NCBI GenBank assembly: GCA_001970955.1
Contig: MPUH01000479.1
Coordinates: forward strand, 1-51,313
DNA length: 51,313 nucleotides
Source of the DNA: Stentor coeruleus
Taxonomy: Eukaryota; Ciliophora; Heterotrichea; Heterotrichida; Stentoridae
Reading direction: 5' to 3'
Below, in pieces: positions 1 to 9,423 of this stretch; the stretch's first letter is position 1, and each line of letters begins with the position of its first letter. Below the pieces are notes generated by a model that was given only the letters and a program-made list of their open reading frames with translations, was not told the origin of the DNA and did not search any database. The translations under genes were made by a program, and so were the position numbers.

Positions 1-15
1 ACACCCTAACACCCT
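1..15. repeat. Telomeric repeat remnant (CCCTAACA type)
   Basis: The window begins ACACCCTAACACCCT, which is nearly two units of the octamer CCCTAACA. This is the telomere repeat known from the heterotrich ciliates Stentor and Blepharisma. It sits at the first base and is followed at once by AT-rich non-repetitive DNA, so this is probably a chromosome or contig end with the telomere trimmed or barely sequenced. No such repeat is seen at the right end. Two units alone could be chance; the position makes a telomere likely. Confidence 0.7.
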
Positions 16-1408
16 TATTTTATTCTAATTTTTTCAATCATTTTTTCAGCAATTCATTTTATGATAGGTATATTTGTTTTTTATTCACATTCATCACATA
101 CTTATTTAAGTAATTCTTCGTTTTTCCTTTGCATCTGAAAAAAAATTAAAATGCTATAATATTTCATAGGTTTTTTATTTTTTCAAAATCACTTATCTGA
201 ATATTTCGATTCATTTCTTCATTTTCTACATATCATAAGTTTCTTCCAACTAGCTTATTTATAAAAATATTCCTTTATTGACCTTTAGGAAGAATAAAAT
301 ATTTGCTAATTTTTTTTAAAACAACTATTACAAAGATATAAGAGCGAAAATAGTATCATATAAATGTTTTCTGAGTGATCTAAAGGATGGAAAAAAATGA
401 AAGCGAGAAAAAGGAAGACTGATGAACCTTAAAGGATGAAGATAAGGAAGTTGAATCGCACATAGTACAAGGAAAAATAACTGATGATGCATCTGGAATA
501 ACTCAAACTTCAAAAAATAAGAAATTCACTTTCTTCAAAAGCTGAAGCAAAAAAATTAAAAAAAAACAGTTTACTACAAAGAAACTTACAAAAAGATCTA
601 AAGTGGACCTAAAAGAAAAAATAAAGCTAGTTTTAGAACATTATCAGAAGCACAAAAATAAAAGGTTCTTGATGAAAATTTACTTCACCTAATTTTCAAA
701 TCAAAAAAAAAGAAGAAAAAAAAAAGTTAGAAGATCATAAATTTAAAAAAGATAATTCATTTACTATCAAGAATATTAATTCTCAGGACATTAATATTCT
801 AAATGATGAGATTATTTTAAAACCAATTCAAGTTTATCTATTAAAATTTCAAAACCTGATAATACAGATGGCATAATTTTTTCTTGTCAAAAAGAAATGT
901 CAGAACCAGATAAAAAGATATGAAATTAACTTAAAATACAAAGAAGTTCTTCAGAATCAAGACTAATTATAAAATAATCTATTTTCCTTAGTGATAATCA
1001 CACTCTTTTGGACAACTATATAAAGAATTTTTAAAAGAAAAATTTAAAATGTCAACAGAAGATATTATAAAACTTGAAAAATATGAAGTCCAATTAGAAG
1101 AAGAGATTGAAGATGAAATCAATTTTTTTTAATAGCCAACTTTTACCTGTTAAAAAAATTCTTTGCATTAAAACTATTATAAAATGCTAACTAATAATCA
1201 AAAAATAAACTTTAAAACACTCTTCCAAATAAACCATAAATTTAAAATATCATTAAAATGCTAAAGCAGTCTTCTTTTTCATTTAAACCCAAACCTTAAT
1301 TTAAAAAATTCTAAAACCTAATCTCTAATCAATAAAACAAATTCTAACTTTAATTAAAACCCAAGTTCAAATTCAATTATAAACAAAACTTCAAACTCCT
1401 ATATAAAA
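16..1408. other. Subtelomeric gene-poor region
   Basis: About 1.4 kb of AT-rich sequence without an intact gene. The last 270 bases before the gene at 1409 are G-poor on the plus strand, as upstream of other plus genes in this window. A decayed coding stretch may lie at 560-1131 (separate entry). The open minus-strand frame at 328-513 has low-complexity composition and is probably spurious. Confidence 0.6.
560..1131 (+). pseudogene. Possible decayed coding stretch, Lys/Glu-rich
   Basis: The plus strand is A-rich and carries several overlapping partial frames. One runs from about 626 and is open except for TAA at 659-661 until about 869. Another, ending at about 1131, encodes an acidic, coiled-coil-like tail containing STEDIIKLEKYEVQLEEE. 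They are in different frames and separated by a TAG-TGA-TAA cluster near 990, with no 15-16 nt intron that joins them. A subtelomeric relic is possible, but A-rich DNA makes Lys-rich frames by chance. Confidence 0.22.
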
Positions 1409-4400
1409 ATGTCAGAGAATGTCCTCAAGTCTTTAGGAACTTTTCTAATGCAAAAAGACACTCCAAAAGTTCAAGAAGAAATGACATCAAACCTTGAAGA
1501 TCTATTCCAAAATCCAGGATGTTTATCTTACGTAGCTGAACTAAAAAAAACTATTTTTCATATCGAGCGATTATGTCCTAAAGAAATCACAACACCTTTC
1601 AAAGGTAACTGCATTGAAATCTCTGAGTCAGGGAAGTATTTTATATTCGGCAGCATTGAAGGCCGAATAGCTGTTGTTGATAAAGACAATAAAGAGATTA
1701 TACAGGATATAGGTATAGAAGGTGTAAGTATATATTCAATTGTCTTATTTAAAGGAGATAAGTATTTTGCCTCAGCAGGGAAAGATGGGATTATAAGGAA
1801 ATTTGACTTTAATACCTTTGAAATTATCCAAACTTTTGTGGGTCATAAAAAGGAAATAAACTGCCTTTCACTTTCTGTGGAGGAAAGCGAGATTTTTTCT
1901 GCAAGTGATGATTGTACTGTGAGGGCATGGGATCAAAATGGCCAATCAAGAATTTTATATACTCATGACAAGGCTGTTTTATGCCTTGATCGGAGTAGAG
2001 ACGGTTCAATTTTAGTATCAGGAGGAGCTGACAAGAAAGTGAAATTCTTTGATCTTGTCAAAGGTGAAATCCAGTCAGTATTAAATGAGTTTACCTCAAG
2101 CATCTGGGCAGTCAAGCTTAGTGGCAACCTGAAATACTTCGCAGCTGGGGACAGTAACTCTGTACTCAAAGTCTGGGATTATAAAACCATGACTGTCCTT
2201 AAAACCCTAACTGGGCATACAAAACGCATATCCCATCTAGAATTTAACCTAACTGAATCAGTCCTCATATCATCAAGCAATGATGCAACTCTAAGAATCT
2301 GGAGTATGCATGAAGATAAAAACGAGCTCATACTAACTGGCCACACTGACTGGATAAAATCCTTTAAAATCTCTCAAGACCAAAAATACATCTACTCTAT
2401 TGCCGAGAATTTCAAAATCATGATATGGTATTTCCCATTATTCGACAATTCCTGTCGTAAAAAACAGCATAATTCTCCTATTTTATTTATGTGCTACTCA
2501 AAACCTCAGAATTTTCTATATACAGCAGATACTAAAGAGATTAAAGTTTGGGATATGAGAATCAAAGCTGTTATAAAAACTTTTTCTTTAACCCATGATT
2601 TGTCTGCTTTATGCATGAATAGCGATGGCCAATGCTTAATTGCCGCATATACAAATTATGAGATACACTTTTGGAGCACAGATGACACGCACAGTCAAGT
2701 TAAAGTTAGACATCCATCTGTGGTTAAAATCTTGGCACCTAGTCAGGACCATAGAATTTTGGTGGTTGGTGATGCGAATTTTAGAGTGACGATTTATAAT
2801 AAAAAGACTTTTGATTGCCTTCAAGTATTTAGAAGGCATAATAGTGTGGTTAATGCTTTAAGTTTTGACAAGCCTGATAATGGAGAGAATAAAATCCTCA
2901 TATCGGGTGGTGCGGATAATTTGATTTTTATATATAGATTGAAGCATAAGAAGAGTGTGAAATTTGCTGGACATACAACGCCTGTTACTGCTGTCGGAGT
3001 TTCGAGGAATAACGAACTTTTGATATCAGGCGATGAGATGGGGAGCTTTAAAATCTGGAATATTAGGAAGGAAATATGTATTAAAACGTTAAATTCACAT
3101 AATGATAAGATTACTGGAATTTATTTTAATGAAAACTCTAAGTATTTTTGGATTGGGTCTATGGACTGTAGCTTAACTTTGTGGAATTCGACTTCCTTTG
3201 CTGAAGTTACACACCTTTATACCAAAGCACCAATTTCTATGTTTTGCCTTACTTCAGGAGAAAGAGATATTATTACAGCTGAAAATGATGAGGTCTCTTT
3301 CTTACCAACAATCCTTGGAGGGAGCAAATTCTTCATCTATGGCCCAGGACGTGAGTACTATACCTTCATGAAATATATCATGCACATATGTGAAGGTAAT
3401 GAAATGCCTTATGACCCTGAAATGGATAAATGGATTATCGTTCCTTTTGAATTTAATGCCCTGCATTTCTATGCTTACTTCAATCTACCTCTTCATCTTA
3501 AGCAAGCCCTTGATAGTAATAGTCCATTTTATTTTTCAAAGTCAGACTATAGTCCTCTACAAATTGCAATCCAACGAAACTTCCGTGATTGCATCAATGT
3601 AATTATTAAATACATAAGACTTAATGTCCAGCAAGACCCTTACTCAGTTGGCTTTCTAGAAAATTCTATGATAAAACTTAATGAACTAGGTTTCCGAGGC
3701 TTAGATGAGTTTTATAATTCAATATTCTATAAAACTTATGATAAGCTTCTACCTAAATTCTGTGATGAAAGAGTTGAACTTCCTTTAGTTATACAAGCCA
3801 GGTCACTTGGCCCCAGAACCAAAGATTTTTTCTCCTCAGATGAAATCACCAATTCTGGTGTATCCCTTACCTTTATTCAAAGCGCTCTTAGAGTTGATGT
3901 GATCATGGGGTCAAGGAACTCAATTGAATTTTTGGAGAGCTTGACCAATAGCCCTAACACCGAAATTTTTAGAACACAATTCGTTAGAGAATTAGTGCTT
4001 TATAAATGGAAATATGTTAAGTGGTTTTTAATCCCTCAAGCCGGTGTATATTTCACATATATGCTAGTGATGTCTTATTATCTTATAGTTCAAGATGGAG
4101 AAAATAGTCCAGTGACTGTGATGATTTTATTTGTTCTGAACATAATGCTAAGCTCATATGAACTTTTTCAAATGTTTCTAACCGGAACATTATACCTTCA
4201 AGACGTTTGGAACTATATCGATATGGTTCGAATCATCCTGTGTTTCCTATATATCTCGCTCATATGGGAAAACTATAACGAAAGCACTTGTAAACAAGTA
4301 CTCGTCTCAGTTACCTTCGCATCTATGCTCAGAGGTATCAGTTACTTTCGTTTATTTGATGATACTCGCTATATGATTAACTTGCTCAGTGAAGTCTTCA

Positions 4401-4981
4401 GTGACATGATTTCCTTCCTCATCCTCCTCACTTACTCTACATATTCTTTCTCGCTTATATACTTTATTATGGTCAACAACATCAGCGAGCCTCAGCCATT
4501 TAGCCACTTCGTCTCACAAGCTTATCTACTTAACCTTGGAGATTTCGATACTGAAGGCTATGGGCTTTTTGAATGGGTGATCTTTTTTTTCGCTTCAATC
4601 ATAAACCCACTGATCATGCTTAATTTACTTATATCAATAATGAGCGATACTTACAGCAGAGTTAAGACTGAGCAGGAACTTGCTGATATGAAAGAACTAA
4701 CTGAAATGGTAATTGAAGGAGAATATCTTATGATTTGCAGAAGAAATCATGGGAAGAAGACTTATATGCAAATTTGCCAGGTCGAAGATGTTACAAATCC
4801 CGCTGGATCTTCTGAGGAGAAAATCGCAAAGATTAAATTGCGTATGAAAAATATACAAGAAATTATTAATAGAAAGCATGAAGAGACGAAAGGTGAACTA
4901 AAGGATGCAATGGGAGGGATTAATAGTAAATTGGATGAAATGACAAGTTTGATTGAACAGATCAGTTTGACTCAAGATTAG
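1409..4981 (+). CDS. WD40-repeat protein fused to a TRP/polycystin-like cation channel
   Basis: A 1190-residue protein. Residues about 50-640 are a long series of WD40 repeats (recurring GH...I...D...KIWD patterns), enough for about two propellers. Residues about 710-740 (SPLQIAIQRNFRDCINVIIKY) look like a degenerate ankyrin repeat. From about 865 there are six hydrophobic segments; between the last two lies a pore-loop-like SQAYLLNLGDFD, and the sixth ends in NLLISIMSDTYSRV, very like the S6 end of TRP channels. The tail (about 1110-1190) is a predicted coiled coil. Predicted role: a membrane cation channel with a cytoplasmic WD40 scaffold, possibly ciliary or cortical (inferred). WD40-channel fusions occur in other ciliates. 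Start: first ATG after G-poor upstream DNA. The next gene starts only 23 bases past the stop. Confidence 0.85.
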   Translation: MSENVLKSLGTFLMQKDTPKVQEEMTSNLEDLFQNPGCLSYVAELKKTIFHIERLCPKEITTPFKGNCIEISESGKYFIFGSIEGRIAVVDKDNKEIIQDIGIEGVSIYSIVLFKGDKYFASAGKDGIIRKFDFNTFEIIQTFVGHKKEINCLSLSVEESEIFSASDDCTVRAWDQNGQSRILYTHDKAVLCLDRSRDGSILVSGGADKKVKFFDLVKGEIQSVLNEFTSSIWAVKLSGNLKYFAAGDSNSVLKVWDYKTMTVLKTLTGHTKRISHLEFNLTESVLISSSNDATLRIWSMHEDKNELILTGHTDWIKSFKISQDQKYIYSIAENFKIMIWYFPLFDNSCRKKQHNSPILFMCYSKPQNFLYTADTKEIKVWDMRIKAVIKTFSLTHDLSALCMNSDGQCLIAAYTNYEIHFWSTDDTHSQVKVRHPSVVKILAPSQDHRILVVGDANFRVTIYNKKTFDCLQVFRRHNSVVNALSFDKPDNGENKILISGGADNLIFIYRLKHKKSVKFAGHTTPVTAVGVSRNNELLISGDEMGSFKIWNIRKEICIKTLNSHNDKITGIYFNENSKYFWIGSMDCSLTLWNSTSFAEVTHLYTKAPISMFCLTSGERDIITAENDEVSFLPTILGGSKFFIYGPGREYYTFMKYIMHICEGNEMPYDPEMDKWIIVPFEFNALHFYAYFNLPLHLKQALDSNSPFYFSKSDYSPLQIAIQRNFRDCINVIIKYIRLNVQQDPYSVGFLENSMIKLNELGFRGLDEFYNSIFYKTYDKLLPKFCDERVELPLVIQARSLGPRTKDFFSSDEITNSGVSLTFIQSALRVDVIMGSRNSIEFLESLTNSPNTEIFRTQFVRELVLYKWKYVKWFLIPQAGVYFTYMLVMSYYLIVQDGENSPVTVMILFVLNIMLSSYELFQMFLTGTLYLQDVWNYIDMVRIILCFLYISLIWENYNESTCKQVLVSVTFASMLRGISYFRLFDDTRYMINLLSEVFSDMISFLILLTYSTYSFSLIYFIMVNNISEPQPFSHFVSQAYLLNLGDFDTEGYGLFEWVIFFFASIINPLIMLNLLISIMSDTYSRVKTEQELADMKELTEMVIEGEYLMICRRNHGKKTYMQICQVEDVTNPAGSSEEKIAKIKLRMKNIQEIINRKHEETKGELKDAMGGINSKLDEMTSLIEQISLTQD

Positions 4982-5004
4982 GATAATACGTTAGCTTAAG
5001 ATTA

Positions 5005-6021
5005 ATGGATATATTTCTGATGCTATCCTTATGGCATTTACCTTTAGAAAAAGTGTGCAAGTTTTTATCATATTCTGATAGATTAGCTTTAGCTTGTGTA
5101 TGCTCAAAGGTTTATACCTATGTTAAACAGAGTTTGAAAAAACAGTTTGACTTAGATATTGCATATGAGGCTGAGAGGAAAAGAATATTAGCCCCGAAAA
5201 AAGCGAAAAAGTGGGCTTTGCCGATTGTTGAGATAAAAAACAAGACTTATTCATTTGTTGAAATGCCGATTTTTGCCCTGTCAGAAACTGTGAGGTCGAT
5301 GCAGTATACTTATGAGTGCAATGAGCATGGATTGGGAGTTTTCACCAACAGGTTTCAAGATAAACTTATGATACACCCTTCATTGATTGAAGTGAGTGAA
5401 CAAAATGAGTTTAATCTTGAGTTCTTAGCAGATTCCTCAGATCTCAATGAAGAAATGGACTTCACAAACCCGGCTATGCTTCTAAAAAGGCAGAAAATGC
5501 TCTTAGAAAAAGTGCATAAAGCAAAATCTGAAGCTGAAGAAACTCGTAAAAAAGAAGCCTTAAAACACATTAGGAACTGGGGTGAAGTAGTAATTATTCT
5601 TTGCCATGGGGGCAGTTTCAACATCTCAGGCTTTGGACGTACTGGAAACATAATTGAAACTCACTCCGACCATAAATACGTTTCAAGAAAAAAACAAGGA
5701 GGGAGACAGTCAACAGCAGATAAACAATCAGGGGGAATACATTCAAAAGGTGCGAGCATTCGTCGAGAAAACGAAAAAAAACATGTTGAAAATATCGAGA
5801 GCATCCTGCAAGAAGCTAAACTTCTACTCGACAGATCCATGCTAATATTCCTCCATGCTCCAGGGACAAATTACTATATGTTTATAAAGCAAAATGGGTA
5901 TTTAGAGAAATGGAAAGATAAAATTAGGCCTATTGGGATGACAACCAATAAAGCTAAATTTCAAGAAGCTGAAAGAGTGTTTAAAGAGATATCAACTGTA
6001 AAAGTCCTGTTTAGAATGTGA
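5005..6021 (+). CDS. F-box-like + VLRF1 domain protein (Vms1/ANKZF1-type peptidyl-tRNA hydrolase)
   Basis: A 338-residue protein. Residues 8-45 look like an F-box (LPLEKVCKFLSYSDRLALAC). Residues about 190-338 match the VLRF1 domain of Vms1/ANKZF1: a strand IILCHGGSFNISGF, then HKYVSRKKQGGRQS (223-236) and HSKGASIRRENE (246-257), closing with a MTTNKAKFQEAERVFKEI helix. In Vms1/ANKZF1 the loop carries the glutamine that hydrolyses peptidyl-tRNA on stalled 60S subunits (ribosome quality control); Gln235 in the GRQ is the candidate here. The zinc finger, ankyrin repeats and p97-binding VIM motif of Vms1/ANKZF1 are not evident in 338 residues. Residues 153-190 are a charged helix. An F-box in place of the usual partners would suggest an SCF link (inference). 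The stop is 14 bases from the stop of the convergent gene. Confidence 0.75.
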   Translation: MDIFLMLSLWHLPLEKVCKFLSYSDRLALACVCSKVYTYVKQSLKKQFDLDIAYEAERKRILAPKKAKKWALPIVEIKNKTYSFVEMPIFALSETVRSMQYTYECNEHGLGVFTNRFQDKLMIHPSLIEVSEQNEFNLEFLADSSDLNEEMDFTNPAMLLKRQKMLLEKVHKAKSEAEETRKKEALKHIRNWGEVVIILCHGGSFNISGFGRTGNIIETHSDHKYVSRKKQGGRQSTADKQSGGIHSKGASIRRENEKKHVENIESILQEAKLLLDRSMLIFLHAPGTNYYMFIKQNGYLEKWKDKIRPIGMTTNKAKFQEAERVFKEISTVKVLFRM

Positions 6022-6035
6022 GGTTTGTAAGTAAA

Positions 6036-7236
6036 TTATGTGATAATTTTGGTTCCATGCTTGAACAGGTAGTAAAGAAGTTTATATCGGAAGTTTGCTA
6101 TTTGTTCAGGGTTGATTTGAGCTCTTCGATCTAAAGATAGTCGGAAAGCTTGTCTTAGGATATATATGCCTGAGTCGACATGATCATAAACTTCACTTTC
6201 GGTTATATTATTGTAAGTGAATTTACGTAGATAAGTTGATTGGAGCACAGAGTCATCAAGCTTAATTTCTTTTTTAAGGAAGGCAAGTAATTTGGATTTA
6301 AGAAGTTTATCGTAGTTTTCTATACCAATTGGGTCATAAAAACCATATATTTATACCAATTGGGTCATAAAAAGTTATAGTCTTCCTATTTAAGCTACAA
6401 ACCAACAATGTCCAATACCCAACAAACACTGGGAAAAGTACAACACTATATTTTTCTTACTCATAATTCAAAATATTCTTTAAGACAATCTTTTCTTCAT
6501 ATATTTTCTCCCCAAATATCTTCTGGCAATCTTCTGTCCCAATAATGTAAATACGATCAAGTTGCTCCTTTTTCCCAATAATTCTAAACTTGTTCCTACT
6601 TTTAATATATTTAAGCCCAGCATCAATAAGATTCCCAGTCAAACTTTGCTCATGTTTCAAACCACACAAATCCTCTACGGTCAGCTCAATTTTCCCAACC
6701 CTTAAGAACAATTTTTCTGTAGGTCTATGACAATTAAGAACACATGTAGTGATTTGTCCTAGTATTTCCTGTTTAGAAGGACCATTCATAGACATAATTG
6801 AGTGCTGTCCTTTAGAAAATACTGGTTTTGTTGCTGATTCTTGATTATTGGAGTTTGTATTTTTATTAACAATGAAATCTTCAGTTTGCTGTTTAGTCAA
6901 AAGGAAGCTTGGAAGAGTATTTTTGCATAAGGATTTGCGGCTTGTGAGTTTTACGAATGGGGATAGTTTTTTGTTGGACAAAAAAGTTATATGCTTGTAG
7001 TTAGCAAGTCCTGGAGATAGAGGGGATTGATGTCTTACATGATGAGATGAATAGCATCTGATTGCTTCTTGGGATATGTCGATACTTGGTGGAGATGAAG
7101 GATTGGTGTAGATGGATCTCATTAATCTTATTATAGGATAGGACTTAGGGAAATCATAATCAAGTATATATGAAATGGTTGAAAAAAGTAAGGAAAAATG
7201 GAGGGGTGAATAGAATGAAAATAACTTTTTAAGCAT
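6036..7236 (-). CDS. Ulp1/SENP-like C48 peptidase homolog, catalytically degenerate, frame broken
   Basis: Two open pieces, 7236-6457 and 6340-6036, belong together. The first ends at a TAA inside a 15-nt intron (6460-6446); splicing continues the frame into VLFPVFVGYWTLLVCSLNRK and TFYDPIG. This is the Ulp1/SENP core: a DLCGL...L.GNLIDAGLKYI segment, the HW...YDS-like region, then VDSGIYILRQAFRLS aligned with the usual DCGVF motif. The catalytic His is Tyr (codon 6417-6415) and the Cys is Ser (6173-6171), while Asp of YDP is kept, so no protease activity is expected. The frame is then broken by a 22-bp direct repeat with period 31 (6321-6373), which brings in a stop; assembly error or real mutation is open. 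The N-terminal 180 residues are unlike peptidases; the true start may be the Met at 7122. Confidence 0.65.
6321..6373. repeat. 22-bp direct repeat with 31-bp period inside a gene
   Basis: The sequence from tataccaatt to cataaaaa occurs at 6321-6342 and again at 6352-6373, separated by 9 bases. The 31-base shift breaks the frame of the Ulp1-like gene right after the DPIG codons. Other duplications in this window flank an N and are assembly faults; here there is no N. Confidence 0.85.
6446..6460 (-). other. 15-nt intron
   Basis: On the minus strand GTAAGAAAAATATAG, exactly 15 nt with GT...AG ends, containing the in-frame TAA that ends the upstream piece. Removing it joins NILNY to DVVLFPVFVGYW, restoring a conserved Ulp1 strand. 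Confidence 0.85.
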
Positions 7237-7461
7237 ACTCCCTATAAATCTTATAATCCTTATGACAATACAGAGTTACCCAAAATTTAAATTTTCAGCT
7301 ACTGAAAAACCTATAAAAATCATATTCAAAAAACTATTAAAACCTTTATATATCAGCCTTACCTATCCATATTCTCTAATTCCAACGACAAGCTTTTTCT
7401 ATTTAATACTCCTTACAGCCTAGTCATTATTTTATGAATTCTCCTATCATTATTAAAAACC

Positions 7462-9186
7462 TTAATCTTCTTTTCTCTCCTCCAAGCTCTCAGGCAGCTT
7501 AATAGACTTTCTACTACTATTCCTCTTGCTTATCGCTGCTGCTACTCCTTCTAACTCTTGCAACCAACTAGGTATCCCCCTTACAACCTCATAAGTCTGT
7601 TTTTCCTCTTCAACAACCATTTTTTTCTTATAAACTGATGCCTATGTATCTCTTACATTTAAGGTTTCCATATCATCGGAACTCAAATTATACCTGCAAG
7701 CATACTTAGATATAATCTCCATATTATACCTTGGGTCCACTTCAAAAGCATCAATAACAAAACCAAAAGTCCCTAACTGACAAAATACTATATTTTTAAC
7801 CCTTTTATCCTTATCTTCTAAGCTCTCTTGCTCTACCAAATACTTTTCATGTGCTTGAATTTCTTCGTTTATAGCAAGTTGGATTATCAAGTCCCAATAT
7901 TCAAGTTTTTTCCATACTGTATGTGTTTGAAGAGGCGTTTGCAGGGTTGTTTTTGTATTGGCAAGATGGAAATAAGGCATATATTTTAGACAGTGCCTTA
8001 AAGTGTAGATATCAGTAGAGAGATCGGCTGCTGTGACTACTGCTTGGAATAGCTGGGTTAAACTGTTAAAAGATGATTCTTCTAATGAAGGAGAGGCTTG
8101 AGCTTTTTTATCTTCTAAAAGAGCGAGGAAAGCTTTACGGCCTAAATGCTCTCTAACGGTGTTATTGAAGAAATTCAGTTCAGATAATGGTAGGGAATCT
8201 CCTGACCAAGCTTTGTTTACAACAAGACTTAGCTCGGCTTTTAAAATCTCGTCTATTGAACTTTTGTTTTGAAGTTCAGATACCACACTTTGGACTGAAG
8301 CTTGAGGAATTTTCAGCACTGGGCTTTCAGAACTTGAGTTCTTAAATGATTCATGCGTGCTTTGGTATGCTTCAAAACTGAGCTTTGAGTTTTTTTCATT
8401 AGCCGAAGCATGCTCATCGACAAATTGTTTTATATCTGACTTAATATTTACACTTTCCATTGCTCTTGCTAGGTTATCAATATCATATTGTAGATTCCTT
8501 AAATATGAAGTTTCATAGATAACCAATTTTCTCAATGAGTCTTTCATAATCTCCAATCTTTGCTCTTCTTGTTTCTGGTATACTTCTAATATTTTACCCA
8601 TAAAATCAGTGTATTTGTCTTTAAAACTATTATGCTGGACTATTGTATCTTTATATCCAGCTAAAGATTCATCGATTTCCTGCTTTACTTGGACTAATCT
8701 TTGCATGATTTTATCTCTTCTCTGTCCTTGCTGAGGATTTTCTAGTTGACTTGATAAGACTTCATATTCTTTGCACATTTTGAAGTAAATGCTTTTGTAC
8801 TTAGAATACTTCTCTATATATCCTAATCGTTCTTTTTCTACTCTTTTTCCTTCAGTTGCTGTTTTTTCTAAAGTCTTGTTTTGGTTTGTTAAAAGCTCTC
8901 TCATTGGATCTACTAAGTCCTTTTGAATATTCTCTGATAGAATTCTTGCTTGCATTGCTTTGTTTAGAGAATCGTTTTTCATTGCTAAAATAGCGTGTGA
9001 TAAGGTCCCTTGGGTTGAGATGAAATATTGGTTTCTACCTAGGTTTTCTAAGCCTTTGGCGTAAGTTTTTTCGAGGTCAGCCTTTTCTTCCATGAGCTGG
9101 ATGAACTCCTGAACCCCTTTGCGTCTTTGGATTGAGTGGTTGTTGACTAGTTCGAAGCAGTCGTGGAGATTCTCAGTAAAACTCAT
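7462..9186 (-). CDS. F-BAR domain protein with C-terminal helical domain
   Basis: A protein of 569 residues once a 15-nt intron (7656-7642) is removed; unspliced it would stop at 514. Residues 1-250 match an F-BAR (FCH) domain: the N-terminal RRKGVQEFIQLMEEKADLEK followed by YAKGLENLGRN, then long charged helices. Such domains form curved dimers that bind membranes in endocytosis and cytokinesis. Residues about 300-510 are an all-helical region (LRHCLKYMPYFHLANTKT, REHLGRKAFLALLEDKK) that distantly resembles helical modules of DENN/myotubularin-type regulators; this is weak. The spliced tail is charged and ends PESLEERKED. No SH3 domain is seen. It is transcribed divergently from the gene at 9424 across a 237-bp interval rich in inverted repeats. 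Confidence 0.75.
7642..7656 (-). other. 15-nt intron
   Basis: Minus-strand GTAAGAGATACATAG, 15 nt, GT...AG, containing an in-frame TAG. Its removal extends the F-BAR protein from METLN into ASVYKKKMVVEEEKQTYEVV and on to a TAA at 7464-7462, adding about 59 residues. Confidence 0.8.
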
Positions 9187-9224
9187 TAGTAAGATTTATA
9201 TAATTATGAGGGTTATACTAATTC

Positions 9225-9356
9225 ACTTTAATGGATCTCCTGAAATGGAGATTATTAAAGGAGATTCTCCTTGGAGAATCTGGCACTTCTCCAGGAGAAT
9301 GGATGCCTGTGCAGAGGACTTTGGTATCCTTTAATGGAACGGGTGTTCCATTAAAG
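9225..9356. repeat. Cluster of four short inverted repeats between divergent genes
   Basis: Four hairpin-capable palindromes lie in 125 bp: 9235-9252 (6-bp arms, ATCTCC/GGAGAT), 9262-9281 (9-bp arms AGATTCTCC/GGAGAATCT, 2-nt loop), 9287-9299 (6-bp arms TTCTCC/GGAGAA, 1-nt loop) and 9329-9356 (12-bp arms CTTTAATGGAAC/GTTCCATTAAAG, 4-nt loop). The first three share TCTCC/GGAGA; the fourth shares CTTTAATGGA with 9226-9235. The stretch is richer in G+C than other intergenic DNA here. It could be a bidirectional promoter element or a small MITE-like insertion. Confidence 0.8.
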
Positions 9357-9423
9357 TATTTGTTTCATTCTCTAAAGCACACCATTTTATCAAAGTTTCA
9401 TATCAAAAGTATAAATTTAAATA

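Noticed and set aside
4982..5004. Possible fusion of the WD40-channel gene with the F-box/VLRF1 gene across the 23-bp gap
   Set aside because: No 15-16 nt GT...AG intron joins the frames, and each protein is complete on its own.
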